A stretch of 64,000 nucleotides of DNA, from assembly GCF_001894785.1 (NCBI RefSeq), contig NZ_BCWW01000001.1:372001-436000 (forward strand), written 5' to 3'. A program made the translations under genes and the position numbers. Under the pieces are notes generated by a model that was not told the origin of the DNA, searched no databases, and saw only the letters and a list, made by a program, of their open reading frames with translations. This stretch comes from Rhodococcoides fascians NBRC 12155 = LMG 3623. GTDB lineage: Bacteria > Actinomycetota > Actinomycetes > Mycobacteriales > Mycobacteriaceae. Shown here piece after piece: positions 16,656-25,614 of the stretch (the stretch's first letter is position 1; each line of letters begins with the position of its first letter).

Positions 16656-17210
16656 TTACAGCGATCCGCCGGCGACGGTGGGTGCGCCTGCATCGGCGAC
16701 GACGCTGGTGTTCATCTCGCGGGCAACGAACTGCTCGAGGTCGAACAGGTTGTGGCCGGCGCGGTCTGCGATGTTGAGCAAGGTCTTCATGCTGGCAACT
16801 TCCTCGACCTGCTCCTTGAGGAACCACTGCATGAACTGCTCGCCGAGGTAGTCGCCCTCTTCGCGGGCGGTGCTCGCCAGAGCGATGATCTGCTCGGTGA
16901 CCGTCTCCTCCTGTGCCAATGCGAGGGCGATGGCCTCACGCGGGTCGGTGAACACGGACTTCGACGCGTCGACACCGGTCAGTTCGACGGTGATGTCGCG
17001 ATCGAGGAAGTACTGGACGATCATCATCGCGTGGTTACGCTCTTCGACCGACTGCGCGTAGAAGTGCTTGGCCAGCTGCGGCAGGTCGACATTCGCGAAG
17101 TAGACGGCGGTGGCGATGTACTGCTGCGAGGCATTGAACTCGTTGCGGATCTGGTCGCGAAGAAGTGCGTGGAACTTGGTGTGGTTCGTTTCTTTGATGT
17201 CTGCGCTCAT
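16656..17210 (-). CDS. bfrB: Ferritin (BfrB-like)
   Basis: A 184-residue non-haem ferritin. Ferroxidase residues Glu24, Glu57, His60, Glu101, Gln134 and Glu137 are all in place (EFNASQQY, VEERNHAMM, AQEETVTEQ, EQVEEVASM). It stores iron as ferric oxide in a 24-subunit cage. It is the closer of the two tandem copies to M. tuberculosis BfrB, including the long C-terminal tail. The leader contains a weak iron-box-like sequence. Confidence 0.93.
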   Translation of the reverse strand: MSADIKETNHTKFHALLRDQIRNEFNASQQYIATAVYFANVDLPQLAKHFYAQSVEERNHAMMIVQYFLDRDITVELTGVDASKSVFTDPREAIALALAQEETVTEQIIALASTAREEGDYLGEQFMQWFLKEQVEEVASMKTLLNIADRAGHNLFDLEQFVAREMNTSVVADAGAPTVAGGSL

Positions 17211-17263
17211 GGTGAGGACAATATGCCTGGTCAGAGGGCATTGTCATCCAAGTCGAGCCTTAT

Positions 17264-17282
17264 TGAGGCGAACGTAGCCTAA
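17264..17282. promoter_or_regulatory. Possible weak IdeR/DtxR-like site upstream of ferritin
   Basis: The 19-mer tgaggcgaacgtagcctaa has the outer arms of an iron box (TGAGG...CCTAA with nine bases between) but a poor core. M. tuberculosis bfrB is IdeR-activated through upstream boxes, so the place is right. The match is weak. Confidence 0.3.
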
Positions 17283-17322
17283 TACAGTGAATCCTAAATG
17301 TCCCCTCTGAGCAGGGCGTTAG

Positions 17323-17868
17323 TTACGCGCTTCCGGCCTCTTTGGGTGCGTTGGTGGCGCGGGTCACCGAGCCGAGCTCGCGAGCCACGTACTGCTCGAT
17401 GTCGAACAGATCCGAACCTGCTCGCCGCACGATGTTGAGCAGGCTCTGCATCGCAGCTACTTCCTCGACCTGTTCGGTGAGGAACCAGTGCATGAATTGC
17501 TCCCCGATGTAATCGCCCTCGGCTCTGGCCGCCTGTGAGAGCGCGGTAATCCGATCGGTGACCGCCCCCTCCTGCGCCAACGCCAACTCCACCGGTTCGG
17601 CGACCGAATCGAACGCGGTCACCACGTCGTCGATACCCGACGCGTCCACCTCGAGTCGGTTGTCGATGAGGAATCGGATCATCATCATGGCGTGCCGACG
17701 CTCTTCGGCCGACTGGGCGTAGAAGCGGTGCGCCAACTGCGGAAGATCGTTGCGGTCGAACCAGATCGCGATGGCGACGTACTGCTGCGAGGCGGTGAAC
17801 TCGTACCGAACCTGGGCGCGCAGTAGATCGTGAAACGAGGTGGCGGGCTCATGCGACGGCAATGTCAT
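17323..17868 (-). CDS. Second ferritin, tandem paralogue of BfrB
   Basis: About 181 residues, closely similar in layout to the ferritin 113 bases downstream. Ferroxidase positions are kept at Glu23, Glu56, His59, Glu100, Gln133 and Glu136. Differences include Trp in AIWFDRNDLPQLAHRF and a more acidic middle helix region (DASGIDDVVTAFDSVAEP). The two may form mixed or separate cages. I chose MTLPSHEP at 17868 rather than the GTG/ATG at 17877. The gap to the first ferritin is long enough for a separate promoter. Confidence 0.88.
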   Translation of the reverse strand: MTLPSHEPATSFHDLLRAQVRYEFTASQQYVAIAIWFDRNDLPQLAHRFYAQSAEERRHAMMMIRFLIDNRLEVDASGIDDVVTAFDSVAEPVELALAQEGAVTDRITALSQAARAEGDYIGEQFMHWFLTEQVEEVAAMQSLLNIVRRAGSDLFDIEQYVARELGSVTRATNAPKEAGSA

Positions 17869-17898
17869 GATCCACAACGTACCGGCCGCACGCCCCCG

Positions 17899-19422
17899 TC
17901 AGGGGCCGCCGGTCAGCAGATCTGCCGGAATTTCTCGATCCTGAGCGATGGCGTCGAAGAATGCCGGTGCCCTGGTGCCGTCCCACACGAGGACGTTGCC
18001 GACATCGGAGTCCTGGAAGCCGCCGACCGGCACGGTCGTCGTCACCGGCCCACCGCGCATCGCCCAGGCCAACCCGGCCAGGTTCCAGATGTGGTCTCCG
18101 TCGTCGACACTCAACGACGACGCGGTATCGGACACCAACGGCCACAGTTTCAAAGGATTGAGGAAAGTGGAAGCGCTGGTTGCCTTGTCGAGCAGAGCGG
18201 ACATGAAGGCCCGCTGGTTGTTCATCCGGTCGAGGTCGGCCAATGCGGTCGCGCGGGATCGCACGAAGCCGAGTGCCTCGGAACCGTCGAGATCCTGACA
18301 GCCCGCGGGAATGTTGATGCCCGCCAACGGATCGTCGATCGCGTTCTGCACACACACGTTGACTCCACCGACGGCGTCGACGATTCCGGCGAAACCACCG
18401 AAACCGATCTCGGCGTAGTGATCGATGTGTACTCCCGTCGCACCCTCGACCGTCTGCACCAATAGGGACGGCCCGCCGAATGCGAACGCCGCGTTGAGCT
18501 TGTCCTCGCCGTTGCCGGGAATCGGCACGTACGAGTCGCGGGGCAGGCTGACCATCGTCGTCGCCCCGCCGCCCTCGGGGATGTGGATCATGATGATGGT
18601 GTCGGTGCGGCTGGGGCCCACTTCGCCACCGGTCGCGAGAGATGCTTCCTGCTCCGGCGTCAGGCCGGCTCGTGAATCCGATCCGACGAGAAGCCAATTG
18701 GTGCCCGGGGTGTCGCCGATCCTGCCAGGGTACGAGGTCAGAGCGTCGACTCGCGTGAGCGAACTGTCGACGTAGTAGACGATGCCGCCGATGCCCAGAA
18801 CGAGGACGAGCAGGACGATCAGGAAGCGACGGCCCCAGCGCCGACGCTTGCGCGGCTTCGCAACCTTGGGAGGACGTGAATCACGTTGTGGCCGAGCTGG
18901 TTCCGGTCGGCGTAAGGCGCGCTGCGGAGAAGCCGGTGGCTGCCTGCGCTCGTCGACGTACGGTTCCGGCTGTTGGCGCGGTGCGTACCCGGTGCGCCCG
19001 GCCTCGTCCTCGGCAGCGCGGGAGTACTGGCGCGTCGAGTTCGGTGGAACGGAACCGGCAGGGCCGGGTTCGGGTGCCTGCGACCACGCCTGTTGCGGTG
19101 GCACCGGGGCGCCGTGGCGGGGAGCGGCCGGGCGGCCGTCGCGTCTGATGAATTCGGTGCCCTCGGGTGCGGGCCCCGGACGGCGAGGGGTCCCTCGCTC
19201 CGCGGGAGGTTCCGGGTTGTACCGACGGGGGTTCGGAACCGGCGGCGGACCGGGTCGGTACTGACGTGGTGGCGGCGGTGGCTGTCCAGGGGCCCCACCG
19301 GCGCGCCGAGGCGGGGGAGGGGGCTGCTGGCCGGGTGGTCGACGCGGTGGCGGCGGCTGGCTCGGCGGCGGGGTACGCCGATTCGGCGCGCCGTGCCGTC
19401 CGTAGCGATCGTCGTCGTTCAC
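17899..19422 (-). CDS. LytR-CpsA-Psr (LCP) family cell-wall ligase
   Basis: A 507-residue protein. About 200 N-terminal residues are Pro/Arg/Gln-rich and disordered. One membrane helix follows a basic stretch (about 203-222: LIVLLVLVLGIGGIVYYV). The extracytoplasmic LCP domain has LLVGSDSRAG, SRTDTIIMIHI and SLPRDSYVPI. LCP proteins attach arabinogalactan or other polymers to peptidoglycan. M. tuberculosis Rv3840 holds the same place beside Rv3839. A CPBP gene lies directly upstream (16 bases), so the two form an operon. Confidence 0.9.
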   Translation of the reverse strand: MNDDDRYGRHGAPNRRTPPPSQPPPPRRPPGQQPPPPPRRAGGAPGQPPPPPRQYRPGPPPVPNPRRYNPEPPAERGTPRRPGPAPEGTEFIRRDGRPAAPRHGAPVPPQQAWSQAPEPGPAGSVPPNSTRQYSRAAEDEAGRTGYAPRQQPEPYVDERRQPPASPQRALRRPEPARPQRDSRPPKVAKPRKRRRWGRRFLIVLLVLVLGIGGIVYYVDSSLTRVDALTSYPGRIGDTPGTNWLLVGSDSRAGLTPEQEASLATGGEVGPSRTDTIIMIHIPEGGGATTMVSLPRDSYVPIPGNGEDKLNAAFAFGGPSLLVQTVEGATGVHIDHYAEIGFGGFAGIVDAVGGVNVCVQNAIDDPLAGINIPAGCQDLDGSEALGFVRSRATALADLDRMNNQRAFMSALLDKATSASTFLNPLKLWPLVSDTASSLSVDDGDHIWNLAGLAWAMRGGPVTTTVPVGGFQDSDVGNVLVWDGTRAPAFFDAIAQDREIPADLLTGGP

Positions 19423-19438
19423 GAATCGACTGTACCCA

Positions 19439-20248
19439 TCAGGGCAACCACGCCAGGTGTTCGCGCAGCAGGGCGTAACCGACGAACGCGACGATGTCGA
19501 TGAGTGCGTGCGCGATCAGTAGTGGCCACAGCCTCCCGGTGCGCTGCCAGTATCGGCCGAACACCAGACCCATCAGGAAGTTGCCGACGCCGCCGCCCAC
19601 CCCCTGATAGAAGTGATAACTCCCGCGCAGCAGCGAGGAGCACAGCAAGGACTTGTTCTCGCTCAAGCCGAGTCGGCGGAGTCGAGAGATCAGGTAGGCG
19701 ACGACGATGATCTCCTCGGCACCGGAGTTGGCCAGCGCATACAGAATCAGGGCGGGCACTCGCCACCAGTGGTCGTCGAGCGCGCTGGGGACGACGTTCA
19801 GATTGAATCCCAGGGCGTTGCCGACCAGGTAGAGCGCGAGACCCGGCAGCCCGATGAGTGCCGCCAGCCCGACGCCGTGGCCGAGATCGATCTTCAGGCG
19901 CGGTTTCGCCAGTCCGATCGCACGCGGTGCCAGATCTGCTCGCCACAGCAGGTACAGCCCCAATGCTCCCCACGCGCACAGGCGCAGGATGCTCAGCAGC
20001 TGGAACAGCAGGTCGATGACGCTGAAGCTCGATCGCGAGGAGTTCAGGGCGACCGTCTGATCGGACAGCGCTGCGGTCTGCAGGGCATCCTCGACCAGCG
20101 AGAGAATGCTGCTCATGCCACTGAGGCCGAACGTCACCAGCAGCACGATCGCGATCTCGACCTTGATGGTCGTGCGTTCGCGAGCATCGGGCGGTGGAGC
20201 GGCGCTCTCCGGCGGCGGTGGCGTCAACCAATTCCTGAAGTCGATCAC
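19439..20248 (-). CDS. CPBP-family intramembrane protease
   Basis: About 269 residues with around eight hydrophobic segments. The CPBP/Rce1 core is recognisable: NSGAEEIIVVAYLISRL (Glu-Glu then Arg), YHFYQGVGGGVGNFLMGLVFG (His) and LLIAHALIDIVAF (His and Asp). Such proteins cleave peptides in the membrane or act in bacteriocin immunity and anchoring. The GTG at 20248 opens VIDFRNW; upstream codons belong to a shadow. It sits between the DUF2470-like gene (35 bases upstream) and the LCP gene. Confidence 0.82.
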   Translation of the reverse strand: MIDFRNWLTPPPPESAAPPPDARERTTIKVEIAIVLLVTFGLSGMSSILSLVEDALQTAALSDQTVALNSSRSSFSVIDLLFQLLSILRLCAWGALGLYLLWRADLAPRAIGLAKPRLKIDLGHGVGLAALIGLPGLALYLVGNALGFNLNVVPSALDDHWWRVPALILYALANSGAEEIIVVAYLISRLRRLGLSENKSLLCSSLLRGSYHFYQGVGGGVGNFLMGLVFGRYWQRTGRLWPLLIAHALIDIVAFVGYALLREHLAWLP

Positions 20249-20283
20249 GGCACGAGTGTGCCCTGTTGTGCCTCGCGGCGGCG

Positions 20284-21054
20284 TCAGCCCCGGGCGCGCA
20301 GACCGTTGAGGAACGGGCAACCGGCGAGGACCCGGAGGGCCCGGCTCAGGGAGATCGTGTCGTCGACGGGCGCGGCGAAGCCCAACCGGACGTCGTTGTC
20401 GCCGCACTCGCCCTCGATACGCAGACGAATGCCGTAGCGGTCGATGCCCAGCGGACGCACGCGTCCCTGCCGCAGCGACGGTGGGAGGCGTCGGGACAGT
20501 TGCGCGAGGAGGTCGGGATGGTCGGAGTCGAGGTGCTCGAGCCAGCTCGTTTCCATCTCCCAGAACGGATCGGGCTCGGCTGCCAGCAGCGAGTCGACGT
20601 CGACCGGCTCGGCTCCGGTGCTGTCCGCCACCACTGCGGAGCCGACGATCAGACGCACCAGGGAGGTGGTGTGGCCGACGTCGAGCAGAGCCGCGTGGGG
20701 ATGCTCGGCGGCCACCGCGCCGGCCATCGGGCGCATCAGCGATTCCGGCACCGGGCGTAATTCTCCGCGCAGCCACACCAGTGACCGCACCGGTTCGCGC
20801 AGTGCGAGAGGTGCGTGATCGGTGAGCTCGACGACGGCAGGAACGCCGGCGCGGGAGGACTGCCACCTGATCGCGTCGTCGATGGAATCGGTGGGGACGG
20901 CCAGAATCATCTCGCCGTTGGGTCGCAAGTGGTGCAGGGACGTCACGACGGGGTCGCTGCCGTCGATCACGAGAGCTGCGCCCTCGGCGCGCATGCAGGC
21001 GCTGCGTACGCGCTCGGCGGTGGACGGTCCGGTGGTGGTGGTTGCGCCGAGCAT
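20284..21054 (-). CDS. DUF2470-domain protein, Rv3839-like, iron-regulated
   Basis: A 256-residue protein similar in layout and place to M. tuberculosis Rv3839, with a C-terminal DUF2470-like part (WLEHLDSDHPDLLAQL, RPLGIDRYGIRLRIEG). DUF2470 is found in HugZ-type haem-handling proteins. The N-terminal part resembles the split-barrel half (ALVIDGSDPVVTSLHHLRPNGEMILAVP). The ATG follows GGAGGAG. An IdeR-type box lies 38 bases upstream, matching the known IdeR control of Rv3839. A role in haem or iron use is inference. Confidence 0.8.
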   Translation of the reverse strand: MLGATTTTGPSTAERVRSACMRAEGAALVIDGSDPVVTSLHHLRPNGEMILAVPTDSIDDAIRWQSSRAGVPAVVELTDHAPLALREPVRSLVWLRGELRPVPESLMRPMAGAVAAEHPHAALLDVGHTTSLVRLIVGSAVVADSTGAEPVDVDSLLAAEPDPFWEMETSWLEHLDSDHPDLLAQLSRRLPPSLRQGRVRPLGIDRYGIRLRIEGECGDNDVRLGFAAPVDDTISLSRALRVLAGCPFLNGLRARG

Positions 21055-21091
21055 GGGCTCCTCCGATGCGATCGGTACAGTTGAATGGCCA

Positions 21092-21110
21092 GTAGGTGAG
21101 GCATACCTAA
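21092..21110. promoter_or_regulatory. IdeR/DtxR iron box
   Basis: The 19-mer gtaggtgaggcatacctaa fits the actinobacterial iron box (TTAGGTTAGGCTAACCTAA) with strong arms and the central GGC. It lies between the DUF2470-like gene (minus) and the hypothetical gene at 21179 (plus), so it could repress either or both when iron is sufficient. Confidence 0.78.
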
Positions 21111-21178
21111 GTAATGTGCCCCTAAGTTAGCCGGATGTGGCGGGTATCGCAAGGGCAAGCTGGGACTACCGTGAAGAC

Positions 21179-21901
21179 GTGCCGATTCCGTTGACCCTCG
21201 GTGTGCCGCACCGACCAGACCCGAACGCGCTCGTCGCCGGACTGCTGCAGCCGTTCTGCGCCGATGCCCCGGCCGTGCAGGCCGCTCCACGCGCCGCCGA
21301 GTACGGCCCGCCCGTCGTGCTGGCCTCGACCCTGCTGACGCTGCCGCCCACCGAGAACCTCGGGCGCATCGTCGTGCGACTCGACATCGACCCGGACGAG
21401 CTCCGGGGCTCGAGCGCAGGCAACTACGAAGCCGTTCGATTCGAGGTCGACGCGGTCCCCGAGCATCTCGCCGACGCGCTCGGGTTGCGACTGCCCTCGC
21501 CCCTCGTCGTCTTCCCGGTGTTCGACGCGATCGACGTGGCCGAGACCGCGGAGACCATCGTTGCCGCTCATCGGACCCCCGGCATCGGTGTCGGCGACAC
21601 GGCGAGGCGTATCGCCGACGTGCTCGCCGTCGTCTCGCATGCCGATGTCGGTCTGGTCGCCCGCGCCGACACCGGAGACGACGTGATCGCGATCCTCGCG
21701 GCGACGGTGGCGTCGCTGCGCGGAGACGACATCGCGTCGGCTCTGGCCGCGCCGAATGTCGACGCTCTGCGCAAGCTCATACCCGAGGCCGCCGAGGCCG
21801 TGCGGGAGGTACTGCTGGGGGTCGAGATCGCCGACGCCGTCGCCGCCCGCGCCCGGCTGGTCGACGTCGGTTTGATCGCTTCGGGGACGTCGACAACGTA
21901 A
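21179..21901 (+). CDS. Conserved hypothetical protein, unknown function
   Basis: About 240 residues, soluble, acidic and Ala/Val/Asp-rich, starting VPIPLTLGVPHRPDPNAL if the GTG at 21179 is used; a GTG at 21137 is also possible. No motif is recognised. The end (VADAVAARARLVDVGLIA style helices) is Ala-rich. Nine bases separate its stop from the pheA GTG, so it is likely co-transcribed with pheA and the phosphoglycerate-mutase-like gene. It faces the iron-regulated gene across the iron box. Confidence 0.65.
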   Translation: MPIPLTLGVPHRPDPNALVAGLLQPFCADAPAVQAAPRAAEYGPPVVLASTLLTLPPTENLGRIVVRLDIDPDELRGSSAGNYEAVRFEVDAVPEHLADALGLRLPSPLVVFPVFDAIDVAETAETIVAAHRTPGIGVGDTARRIADVLAVVSHADVGLVARADTGDDVIAILAATVASLRGDDIASALAAPNVDALRKLIPEAAEAVREVLLGVEIADAVAARARLVDVGLIASGTSTT

Positions 21902-21910
21902 CCTCGAGAC

Positions 21911-22843
21911 GTGCCTCGCATCGCTTACTTCGGCCCATCGGGAACGTTCACGGAGATGGCGCTGGCGCAGTTCGAAACGCTCGGCGCATTCGATGGGGTC
22001 GGCCTGGTCGGGGACGTCCAGAGAGTGTCGGCCGCGAGCCCGCCCGCGGCGCTCGAGGCCGTCCGATCCGGTGCCGCCGACGCCGCAGTGGTTCCCATCG
22101 AGAGCTCCATCGAGGGGGCCGTGCCGCCGACGCTCGACGCATTGTCCGAAGGACGGCGATTGCAGATCGTCGCCGAGACCGAGATCGAGGTCGCGTTCAC
22201 CATCGTCGGCGGGCCCGGTGTCACGCTCGACTCGGCCCGCACGATCAGCGCGTACCCCATCGCCCTCAGCCAGGTCCGGCAGTGGTTGCAGGCCACGATG
22301 CCCGACGCCGTCGTGCAGTCTGCGACCTCGAATGCCGGTGCGGCAGAAGATGTTGCCGCCGGCGTGGTCGACGCCGCTGTCTCGACACGGTTGGCCGGGG
22401 AGCGATTGTCTCTGCCGACGCTGGCCGACGGCATCATCGACGTCGAGGGTGCGCGCACCCGCTTCGTGCTGGTGACTCCGCCGCAGCCGGTGCCCGCCCG
22501 CACCGGTGCCGACCGCACCTCGGTGGTGCTGAAGCCGCCGAACGACCCGGGTACGCTGCCGGCAGCGTTGGCGGAGTTCGGAATTCGCAACATCGATCTG
22601 ACGTTCATCGAATCACGCCCTACCCGTTCGCAATTGGGCACCTACATGTTCTTCGTCGATTGCGCCGGGCATGTGGACGATCCCCTCGTCGCCGAGGCGC
22701 TGACCGCGTTCCACCGGAAGATGCCGCTACGTTTCCTCGGATCATGGCCCACGGCAACGACATCGGGAGGTTCGGTGCCGCAACCGATCGACGAGCACGT
22801 GCAGTGGTTGTCCGAAATTCGTTCCGGTCGGGGTGATCTGTGA
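21911..22843 (+). CDS. pheA: Prephenate dehydratase
   Basis: A 310-residue enzyme converting prephenate to phenylpyruvate in phenylalanine synthesis. The catalytic domain spans about 1-190 (YFGPSGTFTEMAL, VPIESSIEGAV, and the Thr-Arg-Phe motif in GARTRFVLV near 180). An ACT regulatory domain follows with ESRPTRSQLGTYMFFVD near 237, which binds phenylalanine. GTG start. The stop overlaps the ATG of the next gene by one base. Order pheA then phosphoglycerate mutase matches M. tuberculosis Rv3838c-Rv3837c. Confidence 0.94.
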   Translation: MPRIAYFGPSGTFTEMALAQFETLGAFDGVGLVGDVQRVSAASPPAALEAVRSGAADAAVVPIESSIEGAVPPTLDALSEGRRLQIVAETEIEVAFTIVGGPGVTLDSARTISAYPIALSQVRQWLQATMPDAVVQSATSNAGAAEDVAAGVVDAAVSTRLAGERLSLPTLADGIIDVEGARTRFVLVTPPQPVPARTGADRTSVVLKPPNDPGTLPAALAEFGIRNIDLTFIESRPTRSQLGTYMFFVDCAGHVDDPLVAEALTAFHRKMPLRFLGSWPTATTSGGSVPQPIDEHVQWLSEIRSGRGDL

Positions 22844-23505
22844 TGGGCAAGCTCATTCTCGTTCGGCACGGGCAGACCGTCTCCAACGTCGCGAAGAAGC
22901 TGGACACAGCGCCGCCGGGAGCCGAACTCACCGAGCTCGGGCACCGGCAAGCCGAGGCGTACGCGCAGACACGGCTGGGTAATCCTCCCGCCGTGTTGGT
23001 CTCGTCGATTGCTCTGCGCGCCAAGCAGACTGCGGGCTACGTCGAGCGCGGCACCGGAGTGCCCCTCGTCGTGACCGACGGTATCCAGGAGACGTCCGCC
23101 GGAGAGCTGGAAGATCGAGACGATCCCGAGGCGCACCGACTGTTCACCGAAATCTTCTACCGGTGGCATACCGGAGATCTGGATGCAGCCGCGCCGGGCG
23201 GCGAGAGCGGGCGCGCAGTGTTGGCGCGCTACGTCCCGGTGCTCGACGAGCTGCGTGGACAGTACTTGGGTGACGACACCGCCGGAGACGTCGTCGTCGT
23301 GAGCCACGGGGCCGCAATTCGATTGGTCGCGGCGGCCCTCACCGGTGTCGACGGCACCTTCGCCGCCGACAACCATCTCGACAACACCCAGACAATCGAG
23401 CTGTTGCCGCTACCCGACGGTGGCTGGGCATGCGCCAAGTGGGGCACGTTCCTGCCGCCGTTCGAGGGCAAGGGCAGCGACAAGGCAGACAACCCGATCA
23501 GCTGA
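22843..23505 (+). CDS. Histidine phosphatase / phosphoglycerate-mutase-like protein
   Basis: A 220-residue histidine phosphatase. LVRHGQTVSN (His9 as phospho-acceptor), an Arg in SSIALRAKQTAGYV and the second His in VVVSHGAAIRLVAAAL are intact, so it should be active. Substrate is unknown; the family includes phosphoglycerate mutases and small phosphatases. The ATG at 22843 overlaps the pheA stop (TGATG). The 3' end overlaps the converging espG gene by eight bases, where the DNA has short tgggt-type repeats. Confidence 0.88.
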   Translation: MGKLILVRHGQTVSNVAKKLDTAPPGAELTELGHRQAEAYAQTRLGNPPAVLVSSIALRAKQTAGYVERGTGVPLVVTDGIQETSAGELEDRDDPEAHRLFTEIFYRWHTGDLDAAAPGGESGRAVLARYVPVLDELRGQYLGDDTAGDVVVVSHGAAIRLVAAALTGVDGTFAADNHLDNTQTIELLPLPDGGWACAKWGTFLPPFEGKGSDKADNPIS

Positions 23506-24361
23506 TCGCTGGATTGCCGATCGCTGGGTTCGTGGTCGCTGGGTTGGTGGTCGCTGGGTCGTTGGCCGACGAGATCAGCTCTGTCAGAGCCGCTGTCACC
23601 CGGTGATCCGACGCGCCGGTCAACGAGCTCCACGAACGACCGTCCGCGGCGACAGCGGAGGTGGCGACGATCCGTCCGACGCGGGTTTCGAACAGGGCCA
23701 CCGGACGCCCGGCCCCGCGCCGAGTCCCATGCCTGCGGGTCACGGCCGTGATCTCGGTCCTGCCCGCGCACGTGGCCATCGCCGAGGCCAGAGTGAGGGC
23801 CCGGTCGTCGGCGATTCCGATGCTGCGCAGACGGGAAGCGGTGCCGCCCACGTCGGACGGTGCCGCGTCCAGTGCCTCGGCCAGCAGGTCGGTGGGCGCG
23901 TTGATGCTGCCGGGATCGAACGGCGGTGCCGATCCCAGCGACGAGACGAGATCGCGAGCCGGATCCCCGGCGATGACGCGCAGGGTGACGATGTTCTCTC
24001 GCCGTACCGCCGACACCGCGATGGTGTCGTCGGATGCGATGCAGATCCGAGTCACGGGAACGGTGTCGCCCTCGAACTGTCGAGCCGAGACGTACCAGCG
24101 GGGTTGTTCCAGGACCCGCAGCCAGTGGCGAACGTCCTCGTGGACCGCGGTGCCGTCCCACAGTCCTGCCGCCGCAAGGGCCTGACGGCCGCGGTCGACA
24201 GCACGGTCGCGGGCTTTCGCGTCGTCGAAGCGCGGGAAGACGTCGAGCACGACGGGTAGTTCGGCAATCGAGAGCTCGTCGACCAGGAAATCCATCTCGT
24301 CGACACCGAGTGCGGCACTCGGCAGTGTGTGGCCCACCGGCACGGTTCCCAAGTCGATCAC
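23498..24361 (-). CDS. ESX secretion-associated protein, EspG family
   Basis: A 287-residue protein of the EspG type, which acts as cytosolic chaperone for PE-PPE pairs in type VII secretion. The sequence fits the family through its beta-rich middle (WYVSARQFEGDTVPVTRICIAS) and helical arms (ELPVVLDVFPRFDDAKARDRA). It ends with a repeat-derived tail (NPATTNPATTNPAIGNPAIS) coded by imperfect 15-bp repeats. Its ATG overlaps the stop of the PPE-like gene (ATGA), so the chaperone is made with its likely client. No other ESX machinery is in the window. Confidence 0.82.
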   Translation of the reverse strand: MIDLGTVPVGHTLPSAALGVDEMDFLVDELSIAELPVVLDVFPRFDDAKARDRAVDRGRQALAAAGLWDGTAVHEDVRHWLRVLEQPRWYVSARQFEGDTVPVTRICIASDDTIAVSAVRRENIVTLRVIAGDPARDLVSSLGSAPPFDPGSINAPTDLLAEALDAAPSDVGGTASRLRSIGIADDRALTLASAMATCAGRTEITAVTRRHGTRRGAGRPVALFETRVGRIVATSAVAADGRSWSSLTGASDHRVTAALTELISSANDPATTNPATTNPAIGNPAIS

Positions 24362-25548
24362 CGACCGTTCTCACTCGTGTTCTCGAGGGCTGGGTCCGGC
24401 AGTGCCGGGTCTGCTCCGATGACCGACGGTGCCACCGTGCGGCCGTCGGCGAAATGCTCGAACTGTTTCAGGTATTCCGGGGTGTCGTGTTCGTCGTCGT
24501 CCTGCGCTCGTGTTCCCGACGCAGGCGCAGCACCAGCTCCGGTTCCGCGCTGAGCGAGACCACCCTCGGCTGCGGTCGGTGCGCCGACCGTGGAAGCAGG
24601 AGTGCTCTGTACTGCACCCGCGAGTGCCGATCCACCGCCGAGGGGACTCGACGCCGAACCGGGCATTCCCGGTCCGCCGCCGATGCTGCCGCTGCTTCCG
24701 CCCAGTCCGCCGTATGCCACCGGACGGGTGGATGCCGGCCCGACGGCGAGAGGTCCTGAACCACCGGGTGCGAAAGAGTGGCCGATGCCGGATCCGGGTC
24801 CACTCGGCGGCGGCGTCGAGACCAAATTCGATGCCGCGGTGGCCACCGTGGATACGCCTGTTCCGGCGATCGAGGTGGCGGCACTGCCGAGCTGCCCGGC
24901 TGCGGCCGCCACGCCAGGGTTCTGCGTCGCGGCCATCAAACTGCCGACCGCAGCCTGAACGGGAGACGTCATCAGCGCACCGTTGGCGAATTTGCCGAGA
25001 CCACTGCCGGATTCGGACACGATGGCGGGCGCATGATCGAACGTCGTCTTCGCGATCAGGTGCGAGGAGACCAGCTCGAATCCCTCCATGACCATGGCTG
25101 CGCGGATGTCGAGCAATCGATCTGCGACCTCGGCTGCCTCGTAACTTCCGTTCAGTGCACCGCCGGTCGACGCAGCCGTCACCTTGGCAGCTTGCACGGC
25201 ACCGATCTCGACGAGCGACGGCATCGTGGCCAGTGCGACGCCGTACGAGGTTCCCGCGGCGGGGGCTTCGATCGACAGTGCCGCTGCCTTCAGTGCGGTG
25301 GCTCCGGTCCACGTGGCGAACCGGGCGAGGGCGGCCTGCGCGAGTAGGGCCGACTCACCCTCCCAGCCCGCGGTCAGGGCTGTCGTGATGGCGGCGATGC
25401 TCACCGAGGCCTCGGTGAAGGCCGCGGCCACCGAACCCCAGGCCCCGCCTGCGACGTGTAGAGGCACCGGTCCGGGCCCCAACAGTCGCGTCGAATTTCC
25501 TGTCGCAGTTCGTGGTAGCCACACCACACCTGTCACACCGAGCGTCAT
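24358..25548 (-). CDS. PPE-family-like protein
   Basis: A 396-residue protein. The helical N-terminal about 180 residues have WLPRTATGNSTRLL and GPGPVPLHVAGGAWGSVA, and a helix turn GWEGESA like the WxG of PPE proteins. A low-complexity Gly/Ser/Pro stretch follows (about 215-335), then an acidic end (DEHDTPEYLKQFEHF). The literal Pro-Pro-Glu is absent, as in many non-mycobacterial members. It should pair with the PE-like protein upstream and be recognised by EspG downstream. The gap to the PE gene is 66 bases. Confidence 0.78.
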   Translation of the reverse strand: MTLGVTGVVWLPRTATGNSTRLLGPGPVPLHVAGGAWGSVAAAFTEASVSIAAITTALTAGWEGESALLAQAALARFATWTGATALKAAALSIEAPAAGTSYGVALATMPSLVEIGAVQAAKVTAASTGGALNGSYEAAEVADRLLDIRAAMVMEGFELVSSHLIAKTTFDHAPAIVSESGSGLGKFANGALMTSPVQAAVGSLMAATQNPGVAAAAGQLGSAATSIAGTGVSTVATAASNLVSTPPPSGPGSGIGHSFAPGGSGPLAVGPASTRPVAYGGLGGSSGSIGGGPGMPGSASSPLGGGSALAGAVQSTPASTVGAPTAAEGGLAQRGTGAGAAPASGTRAQDDDEHDTPEYLKQFEHFADGRTVAPSVIGADPALPDPALENTSENGR

Positions 25549-25614
25549 TGTCCAGCCCCCATGATGTTCGAGCCCCCGTGTCGTTTTCGAAACCGCTGCC
25601 GGTCGATGAGTGCG

